From assembly GCF_012911565.1 (NCBI RefSeq), contig NZ_JAAMPU010000107.1, forward strand, positions 62,001-126,000: 64,000 nucleotides of DNA, given 5' to 3'. This DNA comes from Flavobacterium silvaticum. Lineage in GTDB: Bacteria > Bacteroidota > Bacteroidia > Flavobacteriales > Flavobacteriaceae. Made by a program: the position numbers and the translations under genes. Position 1 is the first letter of the stretch. Every line of letters begins with the position of its first letter. Shown here piece after piece: positions 56,248-64,000 of this stretch. Under the pieces are notes generated by a model, which did not search any database, was not told the origin of the DNA, and worked only from the letters and a program-made list of their open reading frames with translations.

Positions 56248-58068
56248 TTATTCAATAACCAGCTGCTTCAGTTGCAAGCGGTACGCCTCAAGTACCTTTG
56301 TTTTTTCAAGCAACCCAAAGTAGCGACCATTTTTGAGTACGGGCAGGATGGAAGCATGGGTCGATTCGAATTTTTCCATGGCCGATGCGACACCTTCTTC
56401 CAACGTGATGATAGCCTGGGGGTACGAAACGATGTCGTGCAGCGCCGTATATTTTTGCCGGAATGAATTGAAGATGATCGGCCGGATGGCATTGAGTTCG
56501 ACAATTCCCGTCAGGTTGGCTTTTTCGTCGAGTACGGGAAAAACTTCCTGTTTGGTTTCAGACAGCAGTTGGATCAGTGTTTCTACGGAATCGGTCTGCC
56601 GCAGCCATTGGACTTCGTGGTCGACGAGTTTGAGCATATCGATGCTGAGCAGGATGTTCCGGTCTTTATCCGAAGTGAATACATCGTCTTTTTCAGCCAG
56701 GTGCTTGACATCCATCGAATGTTTTTCAAATTGTTTCGATACCGCAAAGCTGATGGAGGACACAATCATAAGCGGCACCATCAAATCATAACCGCCCGTG
56801 ATTTCACCAATAAGGAAGATGGCGGTCAAAGGCGCATGGAACAAGCCGCTGAGTATTCCGGCCATGCCAACAATGGTGAAATTCCCGACAGGAAGCTGGT
56901 GGGTGATACCGAGCAGATTGAAAAATTTGGCGACAAAAAAGCCTAAGTAAGAACCTACAAACAGAGAAGGCGCAAAATTTCCGCCGTTTCCACCGCTTCC
57001 GAGCGTCATTCCCGTCGCAAAGGCTTTGAACATCATGGTTATCCCAAGGAAAGACAGCAGGATCCATTCGTTATGCCTGTGTTTCTCCAGTAAAGTATTT
57101 TCAAGAAGCGTCGACGGATCGCCATTGGCCAGGGTCTTGATGCTTTCATAACCTTCACCGAACAATAAAGGGAAAAAGAAAATCAATATACCCAACATCG
57201 TCGCTCCCAAAAGCGCACGTTTGTAGGCTTTGTTCTTCATGCGTGCAAAGAAACCTTCGACGCGCTGGAAATTTTTGGCGTGATACAGCGAGATGAATCC
57301 GGCGCACAGTCCCAATAAAATATAGAACGGTATGTTATGGTAATCGAATTCCTGTTTCTGGCGGAACGAGAGCAATACTTCTTCATTCAATACGACGGTA
57401 GAAACCAAAGCACCGGTCGCGGCTGAAATGATAATCGGGACAAAAGCGGAAATCGTCACATCGGTCAAGACCACCTCGATCGAAAAAAGCACACCTGCAA
57501 CCGGTGCATTGAACGCCGCACCTATACCTGCCGCGACACCACAGGCCAAAAGCAGGATACGGTCTTTTTGAGAGAGCCGGTATTTTTGGGCAAAGTTCGA
57601 CCCGATGGCGGCTCCCGTTATGGTAATCGGGGACTCAAGCCCGGCCGATCCGCCAAGCCCGACGGTAAGTGAACTCGTAACGATTTGGGCATACATTTGT
57701 TTTTTTGGCAAAATCCCACCTTTTTTGGCGACGGCAAACAAAATACGCGAACTTCCTTTTTCGAGGCTTCCGCCAAGAAAATTCCGGATGACGAAGACCG
57801 TCAGCAAAATACCTACAATGGGCAGCAGTACATTGATGAACGGAAACTTGAGGAATCCGTTGATATACGTCGCAAAAACAAAAACATAGTGGGCGAAACT
57901 CTTCAGGATGATTACCGCCACGGCACACGTAAAGGCAACCACCACACAGGCCAGGTATAGGAACTGGCGTTCCGGCAACATGGTCTTGGCAATGAAAAAA
58001 AGGCGTTCGAACTGTCTTGCGATCTTGCGGAAGAACAATACGGGGATCGAAGCTTTTTTGGCTGACAT
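56248..58068 (-). CDS. ClC-type chloride channel or transporter with a C-terminal CBS pair
   Basis: 606 aa from the ATG at 58068. The ClC membrane domain spans about 30-440 and shows GGSAGLESPITITGAAIGS (gating-glutamate region), NAPVAGVLFSIEVVL, and GNGGNFAPSLFVGSYLG. Two CBS repeats fill the C-terminus (about 470-606). It moves chloride or other anions, often in exchange for protons. An upstream in-frame start would add an unconserved piece. Confidence 0.94.
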   Translation of the reverse strand: MSAKKASIPVLFFRKIARQFERLFFIAKTMLPERQFLYLACVVVAFTCAVAVIILKSFAHYVFVFATYINGFLKFPFINVLLPIVGILLTVFVIRNFLGGSLEKGSSRILFAVAKKGGILPKKQMYAQIVTSSLTVGLGGSAGLESPITITGAAIGSNFAQKYRLSQKDRILLLACGVAAGIGAAFNAPVAGVLFSIEVVLTDVTISAFVPIIISAATGALVSTVVLNEEVLLSFRQKQEFDYHNIPFYILLGLCAGFISLYHAKNFQRVEGFFARMKNKAYKRALLGATMLGILIFFFPLLFGEGYESIKTLANGDPSTLLENTLLEKHRHNEWILLSFLGITMMFKAFATGMTLGSGGNGGNFAPSLFVGSYLGFFVAKFFNLLGITHQLPVGNFTIVGMAGILSGLFHAPLTAIFLIGEITGGYDLMVPLMIVSSISFAVSKQFEKHSMDVKHLAEKDDVFTSDKDRNILLSIDMLKLVDHEVQWLRQTDSVETLIQLLSETKQEVFPVLDEKANLTGIVELNAIRPIIFNSFRQKYTALHDIVSYPQAIITLEEGVASAMEKFESTHASILPVLKNGRYFGLLEKTKVLEAYRLQLKQLVIE

Positions 58069-58167
58069 AGTTGTTGGGGATAAATTCCGGATGTGCAAAA
58101 ATAACCCCTGCAAAGCCAACAACCTTTACATTTGAGATATTTTTTTGATTGATTTTTCCGATTCCTG

Positions 58168-59835
58168 TCAGAAACCGGCTGCGGCGTCATCCCCGCGCGG
58201 ATCGGCACCAGCTTCATAGGTTCCGTTGGGTAATTGCAGGATCGCATCGACTTTTCCGATGACTGGCGCTGCCTGGATATTGATTTTGTACCCTTTGTCC
58301 TTTAATTGTTTGATTGTTTCGCCAGAAAATCCATCGGGCTCCATCAGTATGTCATCCGGAAGCCATTGATGATGCATGCGCGGCTGGCCAACCGATTGTT
58401 GCATGCCCATATCAAACTCAGCAACATTGAGGATGTTCTGGAAAATCGAGGTAATGATCGTCGATCCGCCCGGCGATCCAAGAACCATAAACAGTTTACC
58501 CTCTTTTTCAACAATCGTCGGTGTCATTGAACTCAGCATACGTTTACCGGGTTCGATTGCGTTGGCTTTTGAACCCGTAAGCCCGAAATAATTCTGCGTT
58601 CCGGCCTTGATGCTGAAATCGTCCATTTCATTATTGAGGAAAAAACCGAGCTCGGCACAATACAATTTGGAACCGAAGGCACCATTCAAAGTCGTAGTTA
58701 CCGAAACGGCATTTCCAAACGGATCCACAATAGAAAAATGCGTCGTTTGATCGCTCTCTGAAAAAGGGATGTCGCCATGTGAAATCTGTGAAGACGGGAT
58801 GATATTTTCAAGATCGGAACTTTTCAAACGATGGTGTAAGTACGTCGTGTCAATCAACTGGTTTTGAGGTGATTTTATAAAATCCGGATCGGCTAGAAAA
58901 TAATTCCTGTCGGCATAGGAACGTTTCTCGGCTTCGGTCAGTAAAGTGATATAATCGACCGAGTTATGAGGTAGGGAACTGACATCAAAAGGCTCGATCA
59001 TTTTAAACATCTGATTCAGGCAAAAACCACCGCTGCTGGGCAAACCCATAGAAATCACATGGATATTCCGATAGTCGAATTCAATGGGTTTGCGCCAGAT
59101 GGCTTTGTATGACCTGAGATCTTTCGCAGACAGAATCCCGCCTTTCTCTGCAATGAACCTGATAAGCATTTTTGCCGATCGTCCTTTGTAAAATTCATTA
59201 GCCCCGTTTTTTTCAATCCGTTCCAGCGTTTGGGCGAGTTCCGGATATTTTATGGTATCGCCAATCTTAAAAGTGCCGGAATAAATGGTACCGTTTCCAT
59301 TGAGACTGATGATTTCCTTTTTATGGTCGGTGATTTGTTTCAGTTGTTTGCCTGTAACCACAATACCTTTTCTTGCCAGGGCAATTGCCGGAGCGAACAA
59401 TTTCTCTATCGGTAAGCTTCCGAATTTTTTATGCATTTCGAATATTCCGGCCACAGATCCGGGAACGCCGACCGCTTTGGCAGAACTGAGGCTCAGGTTC
59501 GGGATCACGTTCCCGTTTTTATCCAGGAACATATCGCGGCTCGCTTTCAAAGGTGCGGTTTCGCGAAAGTCGAGCGATCCTGAAGTTCCATCGTTCATTC
59601 GGTACACCATGAATCCACCACCCGAAATATTCCCTGCGTATGGATAAGCGACTGCAAGCGCGAGTTGGACGGCGATAGCGGCATCGAATGCATTTCCGCC
59701 CTGTCTCATTATTTCGGATCCTATTTCACTCGCTTCGATGCGGGCCGAAACGACCATCGCGTTCCGGGCTGTAAAACCGATCTGTGAAAACGAAATCTGG
59801 CAACATAGAAGCAATGAAAAAAGAAATCGCTTCAT
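58168..59835 (-). CDS. ggt: gamma-glutamyltransferase
   Basis: A 555-aa exported Ntn-hydrolase with a signal peptide (about 1-17). It self-cleaves before the catalytic Thr near residue 364 (QTTHFSIVDPFGNAVSVTTT) to give large and small subunits. The oxyanion and substrate motif MLSSMTPTIVEK and GSPGGSTIITS are present. It transfers gamma-glutamyl groups from glutathione in the periplasm. It overlaps the acpH gene by 4 bp. Confidence 0.97.
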   Translation of the reverse strand: MKRFLFSLLLCCQISFSQIGFTARNAMVVSARIEASEIGSEIMRQGGNAFDAAIAVQLALAVAYPYAGNISGGGFMVYRMNDGTSGSLDFRETAPLKASRDMFLDKNGNVIPNLSLSSAKAVGVPGSVAGIFEMHKKFGSLPIEKLFAPAIALARKGIVVTGKQLKQITDHKKEIISLNGNGTIYSGTFKIGDTIKYPELAQTLERIEKNGANEFYKGRSAKMLIRFIAEKGGILSAKDLRSYKAIWRKPIEFDYRNIHVISMGLPSSGGFCLNQMFKMIEPFDVSSLPHNSVDYITLLTEAEKRSYADRNYFLADPDFIKSPQNQLIDTTYLHHRLKSSDLENIIPSSQISHGDIPFSESDQTTHFSIVDPFGNAVSVTTTLNGAFGSKLYCAELGFFLNNEMDDFSIKAGTQNYFGLTGSKANAIEPGKRMLSSMTPTIVEKEGKLFMVLGSPGGSTIITSIFQNILNVAEFDMGMQQSVGQPRMHHQWLPDDILMEPDGFSGETIKQLKDKGYKINIQAAPVIGKVDAILQLPNGTYEAGADPRGDDAAAGF

Positions 59836-60416
59836 AGACCGGCTAAGGTTTTGGCGGCGTGGGCGCGCAGGTCTTCAAAGAATTCAGTGAATTCCTGTTC
59901 AAACAGGGTGTAGTATTTTGACAATTCTTCCGAAGCGAAACGCATATTGGATTCCGTGCGGCTGCGTTGGTCCATCTGGGTAAGTATGCGTTGGATGCCT
60001 TCAGGGAACTGGTAACTCCAAAGCCAGTTGTACTTGATCATGTACGGCATCATCCCTTTTGTCTTTTCGGTCAGCTGATCGTAGTTGCGCTCGAGCGAAT
60101 CGTAAAAATTGTCGATAAAAGAACCGAGTTTTTCAGGGGAATATTTCTGCCAGTTCTTAGAAAGGAAATGATCGTAAAAAATATCCATGATCACACCTGA
60201 ATAATGATGGTACCTTTCGTGCAGCCGTTTTGTCCCTTTGCGGAATACGGGATGCTGGTCTGTGAACATATCGATTTCGCGATGCAGCAGCACACCTTTC
60301 TGTATATCCGGATGCAGGGTTTCATAGTGCTTTCCGCGGATGCCGTCTGCCATGAAGTTGCCAATTTTGACGAGTTCGTTGTCGCCGGAAAGATAGATGT
60401 GGGCAAGATAGTTCAT
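59832..60416 (-). CDS. acpH: acyl carrier protein phosphodiesterase
   Basis: A 194-aa HD-like metal enzyme that removes the phosphopantetheine arm from ACP. Features: the start MNYLAHIYLSGDNELVKIGN, FMADGIRGKHYETLHPDIQK, LHREIDMFTDQHPVFRKG (the D and H ligand positions) and HHYSGVIMDIFYDHFLSKNW. Its end overlaps the start of ggt by 4 bp (ATGA), so they are coupled. Confidence 0.94.
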   Translation of the reverse strand: MNYLAHIYLSGDNELVKIGNFMADGIRGKHYETLHPDIQKGVLLHREIDMFTDQHPVFRKGTKRLHERYHHYSGVIMDIFYDHFLSKNWQKYSPEKLGSFIDNFYDSLERNYDQLTEKTKGMMPYMIKYNWLWSYQFPEGIQRILTQMDQRSRTESNMRFASEELSKYYTLFEQEFTEFFEDLRAHAAKTLAGL

Positions 60417-60436
60417 GGATTAAAGATAGGGATTGT

Positions 60437-60498
60437 TTGGTTAACGGTTAACAGATAACGGTTAACAGATAACGGTTAATAGTTAACAGATAACAGGT
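60437..60498. repeat. short tandem repeats of GGTTAACAGATAAC type
   Basis: A 14-bp unit close to GGTTAACAGATAAC occurs about four times with small changes just upstream of acpH. A related stretch lies at 30284-30310, after dnaK. Confidence 0.8.
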
Positions 60499-60515
60499 AA
60501 AGTATTTAGGAGGGG

Positions 60516-60578
60516 TAGTGTTACGCAATTTGTCGTTACTTAAAATTACGTAACAACGAATTGCGTAACAGGTTGGGA
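60516..60578. repeat. GTTAC-box hairpin element, copy 2
   Basis: GTTACGCAATTTGTCGTTAC (60520-60539) and GTAACAACGAATTGCGTAAC (60550-60569) are inverted arms differing at 2 of 20 positions, with a 10-nt loop. The flanks TAGTGTTAC and AACAGGTTG are shared with copy 1 at 26835-26905. Confidence 0.8.
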
Positions 60579-60680
60579 AAAACGAGGTATCATAAATCAT
60601 TGGTCGTTTAACTTTATGGTCAGGTTAATTTCCAGATTTGAAAAAGCCAGGCGTGGACTGCGGGAATAGCTTCTAAATTT

Positions 60681-60688
60681 TATCTTTG
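60681..60688 (+). promoter_or_regulatory. -7 promoter box of glmM
   Basis: TATCTTTG fits TAnnTTTG. It implies a 5' leader of about 110 nt before the ATG at 60807. I see no riboswitch fold in that leader. Confidence 0.5.
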
Positions 60689-60806
60689 TGACGCTGATGT
60701 AAAATTCACGGACCTAACGGCTCCAAATTCAGATCAACAAAAATCAAATCAACACCCGAGGCGCAGCCGAATTGTATAAAGCGCAGCGGATAAAATAATC
60801 CCCTCA

Positions 60807-62195
60807 ATGACTCTAATCAAATCCATATCCGGAATCCGCGGTACCATAGGCGGAAAGACCGGCGATAATTTAACTCCTGTCGATGCCGTCAAATTTGCAT
60901 CGGCTTACGGAACCTGGCTCAAGAATTACAGCAACAAAGACAAGCTGACCGTAGTGATTGGCCGTGACGCGAGGATTTCCGGCCCCATGATTCACAATCT
61001 CGTGGTCAATACGCTGATTGGCTTGGGAATCGATGTGATTGATTTAGGTTTATCGACGACACCGACCGTAGAAGTGGCCGTTCCTTTGGAAAAAGCCGAT
61101 GGTGGAATCATCCTGACCGCATCACACAATCCGAAACAATGGAACGCGCTCAAGTTGCTTAACGAAAAGGGCGAATTCCTGAACGGGGAAGAAGGAGCCA
61201 AAATACTTGACATAGCCGAACGTGAGGCATTTGATTTTGCCGATGTGGATTCACTGGGCGAAATCATCCCGAACGATGCCTACATGGATATCCATATCGA
61301 CGAAGTTCTCGAACTTCCACTTGTAGATGCCGAAGCCATTAAGGCTGCTAAATTCAAGGTCGTTGTTGACGGCGTCAATTCGTCCGGGGGCATCATCATC
61401 CCAAAATTACTGGATTTGCTCGGAGTCGAAACCGTAAAACTGTATTGCGAACCGAACGGTCATTTCCCGCACAACCCGGAGCCTTTGAAGGAACATCTGG
61501 GTGATATCTGCAAACTTGTCGTTGATGAAAAAGCAGATTTTGGGATTGTCGTCGATCCCGATGTTGACCGGTTGGCATTCATTTCAGAAGACGGTGAAAT
61601 GTTCGGGGAAGAATACACTTTGGTCGCCGTCGCCGATTATGTCTTGTCGAAAACGCCGGGAAATACCGTTTCGAATATGTCGTCATCGCGTGCGTTGGCC
61701 GATGTCACCAAAGCGCATAAAGGTTCTTATGAAGCCAGTGCGGTAGGCGAGGTCAATGTGGTCGAACTGATGAAGAAAAACAATGCCGTTATTGGAGGCG
61801 AAGGAAACGGCGGTATCATTTATCCCGAACTGCACTACGGACGCGATAGTTTGGTCGGGGTAGCCTTGTTCCTGACACATCTGGCGAACAAGAAAATGAA
61901 AGTGTCGGAATTGCGGGCTTCGTATCCGCAGTATTTCATGAGCAAGAATAAGATCGAGCTCACGCCGGCGATTGATGTCGATGCTATTTTGAAAGCGATG
62001 ACCGAAAAATATCAGTCCGAGAAAATAACCACTATCGACGGCGTAAAAATCGATTTTGCCGAAAACTGGGTACACCTACGCAAATCGAATACGGAACCGA
62101 TCATCCGCATTTACACCGAAGCAAAAACACAACAAGCTGCTGATGATCTTGCCATACGCATCATTGATGAAATAAAGGCTGTCGCCGGAATCTGA
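60807..62195 (+). CDS. glmM: phosphoglucosamine mutase
   Basis: A 462-aa phosphohexomutase that converts glucosamine-6-P to glucosamine-1-P for peptidoglycan. The phosphoserine 106 lies in LTASHNPKQWN, the metal-binding loop is DPDVDRLAF (from about 250), the sugar-binding loop is GEGNGGIIYPE and the phosphate-binding tail is RKSNTEPIIRIYTEA. The C-terminal GEGNGG and RKSNTEP motifs fit GlmM or related phosphomutases; the phosphomannomutase alternative is less likely. The next gene starts one base inside its stop. Confidence 0.88.
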   Translation: MTLIKSISGIRGTIGGKTGDNLTPVDAVKFASAYGTWLKNYSNKDKLTVVIGRDARISGPMIHNLVVNTLIGLGIDVIDLGLSTTPTVEVAVPLEKADGGIILTASHNPKQWNALKLLNEKGEFLNGEEGAKILDIAEREAFDFADVDSLGEIIPNDAYMDIHIDEVLELPLVDAEAIKAAKFKVVVDGVNSSGGIIIPKLLDLLGVETVKLYCEPNGHFPHNPEPLKEHLGDICKLVVDEKADFGIVVDPDVDRLAFISEDGEMFGEEYTLVAVADYVLSKTPGNTVSNMSSSRALADVTKAHKGSYEASAVGEVNVVELMKKNNAVIGGEGNGGIIYPELHYGRDSLVGVALFLTHLANKKMKVSELRASYPQYFMSKNKIELTPAIDVDAILKAMTEKYQSEKITTIDGVKIDFAENWVHLRKSNTEPIIRIYTEAKTQQAADDLAIRIIDEIKAVAGI

Positions 62196-62863
62196 TGCAG
62201 CTGCGACTGGCCGTGATCACTTGTTTTTTCGTTTCGATCGTTTCGGGACAGCAATCGGATTGCGGTTGGTTCGGGACGATGCCGGTTGAAAAAAGACGGA
62301 CATCGGAACCTTTTAAAAGCGCGGAACGGATCCTGTTGATTTCGTATTTTTCTGCCGGTCGTGATGGATCGGAAACAATAATTGATGGTAATTGGGAAGA
62401 AATCCAGGCGACAGACAGTGTTTCCATAGTCCGCAAAATGAACCTGAAGATATTGAAGGAGTTTGACCTGTCACATCTTTCGGATGTAAACAATCTCAAA
62501 TACGCAGCTCTCGAAATCACCGAATTGAACCAGGCATGGAAAGACTCGCTGAGCCGCTGGTATTTCAATTATCATCCGAGGAAGTGGAAAGATGATGGAA
62601 CAGTCGAGGTGATCGGTTGTTATTTTCCGAGAAACGCAATCTTGTTCCTCGATGGTAAAGACAGGATTGTTTCTTATATCGAAATTTGTTTTGACTGCAT
62701 GGGCGCCGCCGCTTCCCAAGATATAGGCTGGCCCGACCTGATACGGTTCCCCATGCCTTGCCGCATTTCAAAACTGGATGTCCTTAAGGATATCTTCCGG
62801 AAAAACGGAATCGTCTATGGAATCGACGGACATAACTGGAATGACTTTAAAATCAAAGATTAG
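62195..62863 (+). CDS. secreted protein of unknown function, coupled to glmM
   Basis: A 222-aa protein with a signal peptide (about 1-18, ending SGQQ). The mature chain holds four or more Cys, including IEICFDCMG and MPCRIS near the end, plus QSDCGWFG at the start and VIGCYFPRNAI. The start overlaps the glmM stop by one base (TGATG), so translation is coupled. The cysteines could form disulphides in the periplasm. No family recognised. Confidence 0.72.
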   Translation: MQLRLAVITCFFVSIVSGQQSDCGWFGTMPVEKRRTSEPFKSAERILLISYFSAGRDGSETIIDGNWEEIQATDSVSIVRKMNLKILKEFDLSHLSDVNNLKYAALEITELNQAWKDSLSRWYFNYHPRKWKDDGTVEVIGCYFPRNAILFLDGKDRIVSYIEICFDCMGAAASQDIGWPDLIRFPMPCRISKLDVLKDIFRKNGIVYGIDGHNWNDFKIKD

Positions 62864-62881
62864 CCAACGGCAACAAACAAA

Positions 62882-62914
62882 AAATCCGCTCCAATCATGA
62901 AGCGGATTTTTATT
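62882..62914. terminator. bidirectional terminator
   Basis: AAAATCCGCT and AGCGGATTTT form the stem, with an 11-nt loop, between convergent genes. Confidence 0.88.
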
Positions 62915-62926
62915 TAACGACTGATC

Positions 62927-64000
62927 TTATTCGTCACCTTTAGGCTTTTCGCGTTTGGCCGGACTTATTTTAGCCGCCGCATTCGCATCCATCATTTCCA
63001 TCAGTTTCATCCCGAGCAATCCGCTGATAGGCGAGTCGGATCCGCCATTTCCGGAAATCAATACATCCGGTATGACCTTGATATTGCCGCGACCGATTTC
63101 TTCGGTGATTTTATACTTCGTGAAGTTATCGCCACCCATGGCTGAAACCTGCAATTGATAGGCTTCTGCAGTTGATTTACCCACCGCCATGATTTTTTCG
63201 GCTTCGGCATTACCGGTTTTGGAAATGCGTTCGGCTTCGGCTCCGGCAGTCAGTTTTGTGGCTTCAGCCTGAGCGCCGGCACGGGCTTTTGTGGCTTCCG
63301 CTTCGGCATTGGCACGCATCTTCGTAGCTTCGGCTTCGGCATTTACGTTGAGTTTTAGACTTGTGGCATCACCTTCTGCTTTCTTGACGGCGGCATCGGC
63401 TGTACGTTGCGCGATCTCGACACTTTGGGAGGCACGCACGATTTCCTTTTGCATGTCGGCGATCGCGGTTTCTTTTTCGACACCCTGGCGTTGTTCCTGT
63501 GCCATTTTCTGGGTCTGATAGGTTTTTTGTTCCTCTTCGGCGATTTTCCTGTCGGTAAGTGTCTTCATCAGCGATTCCGGTGGGACGATGTCACCAATCA
63601 AGGTATCGACCGCATTCACGTTGTATTCGTCAAGCACTTCCTTGATATGGTTTTTAGCCGATTCCTGACGCTGCTTCCGTGTACTGAGGAACGAAATCAC
63701 ATCGCTGTCCTGGGCCGAGTTCCGGAAATAGTTACCGATTGTCGGTTCCAAAACCTGGGAAACCAAGTTCGTCATCGAACCGAAACGCGCGATAACCTTT
63801 GGCGCTTCGTTGGCCGGCACGTGGATGATCTGGGCCACGTCCAGGTTGAATGGGAAACCGTCTTTGGAGCGCACCGTAATGGTCGACAGGTTTTTATCGA
63901 GATCATGCGATTCGCTTCTGGCATTGGCCCAGTTCAGTACAAGGTTCGTAGTTGGAACGGGCTCGAGCTTGGTCGTGTACTTGTTCAATGCATATTTACC
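62927..64000 (-). CDS. SPFH/flotillin-like protein, 5' end cut by the window edge
   Basis: 357 codons are visible; the frame continues past the right edge (GKYALNKYTT...), so the start is outside. The SPFH domain occupies the first part (ITVRSKDGFPFNLDVAQIIH, VIARFGSM, VDTLIGDIVPPESLMKTLTD). A long helical region follows (about 165-290 of the fragment) rich in AEAEAT and AGAQAEA repeats, as in flotillins, and then a glycine-rich tail with GNGGSDSPISGLLG. It is probably a membrane-microdomain scaffold. Confidence 0.9.
   Translation of the reverse strand, partial: GKYALNKYTTKLEPVPTTNLVLNWANARSESHDLDKNLSTITVRSKDGFPFNLDVAQIIHVPANEAPKVIARFGSMTNLVSQVLEPTIGNYFRNSAQDSDVISFLSTRKQRQESAKNHIKEVLDEYNVNAVDTLIGDIVPPESLMKTLTDRKIAEEEQKTYQTQKMAQEQRQGVEKETAIADMQKEIVRASQSVEIAQRTADAAVKKAEGDATSLKLNVNAEAEATKMRANAEAEATKARAGAQAEATKLTAGAEAERISKTGNAEAEKIMAVGKSTAEAYQLQVSAMGGDNFTKYKITEEIGRGNIKVIPDVLISGNGGSDSPISGLLGMKLMEMMDANAAAKISPAKREKPKGDE

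Noticed and set aside
60437..60498. possible CRISPR array
   Set aside because: Units are contiguous 14-mers without spacers, and no cas genes are present.

Overview
The window comes from a Bacteroidota bacterium, almost certainly a Flavobacteriaceae member close to Flavobacterium. Four things point there: a protein with a type IX secretion (T9SS) C-terminal sorting domain, many Bacteroidota-type lipoproteins, promoters of the TAnnTTTG (-7) / TTG (-33) type, and housekeeping gene neighbourhoods such as pyrR-pyrB-rnz. No rRNA, tRNA, CRISPR array, phage or transposase gene was found. This looks like chromosomal core sequence with some accessory insertions.

Layout. 1-4125 (minus strand): start of a YpfJ-type metallopeptidase, a membrane protein, an aldehyde dehydrogenase, an RluA-type pseudouridine synthase and panB. 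4596-15627 (plus): a complete potassium-uptake locus. It holds an NtrC-type sigma-54 response regulator, a 93-aa protein, two tiny membrane proteins (the second is KdpF), kdpA, kdpB, kdpC, an outer-membrane porin, a stand-alone KdpD sensor/USP protein and a separate HAMP-PAS histidine kinase. A four-helix-bundle gene bounded by 37-bp inverted repeats is inserted between kdpA and kdpB. 15698-28231: BI-1 protein, NUDIX, AI-2E-type permease, secreted proteins including a T9SS cargo, a flavin amine oxidase, serine deaminase, an MBOAT/SGNH acylation pair and hypothetical proteins. 28392-44586: dnaK, secreted proteins, an esterase, glutaminyl cyclase, the SRP RNA, a VOC protein, an SDR, a transaldolase-family enzyme, a thioredoxin-fold lipoprotein without CXXC, an ABC-F ATPase, an M48 protease and a CHASE3 kinase with its receiver. 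44733-52849: pyrR, pyrB, a STAS-like protein, rnz, pdxH, a CAP lipoprotein, umuDC, a sulfurtransferase and a GNAT. 52857-64000: uvrA, a ClC channel, ggt, acpH, glmM, a hypothetical protein and a truncated SPFH protein.

How the genes work together. In the Kdp locus, the sensor halves at the 3' end and the sigma-54 activator at the 5' end bracket the pump genes, and a -24/-12-like sequence lies just before the first operon gene. Potassium control therefore appears to run through sigma-54 instead of an OmpR-type KdpE. umuD is preceded by twin palindromes that overlap its promoter, as expected for a repressed DNA-damage operon.

The less expected features are non-coding. A family of four dispersed elements (about 132-180 bp) shares a G-rich core and terminal inverted motifs. 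Two copies of a GTTAC-box hairpin lie 34 kb apart. The inverted repeat of the four-helix-bundle cassette also recurs inside the kdpB coding sequence.
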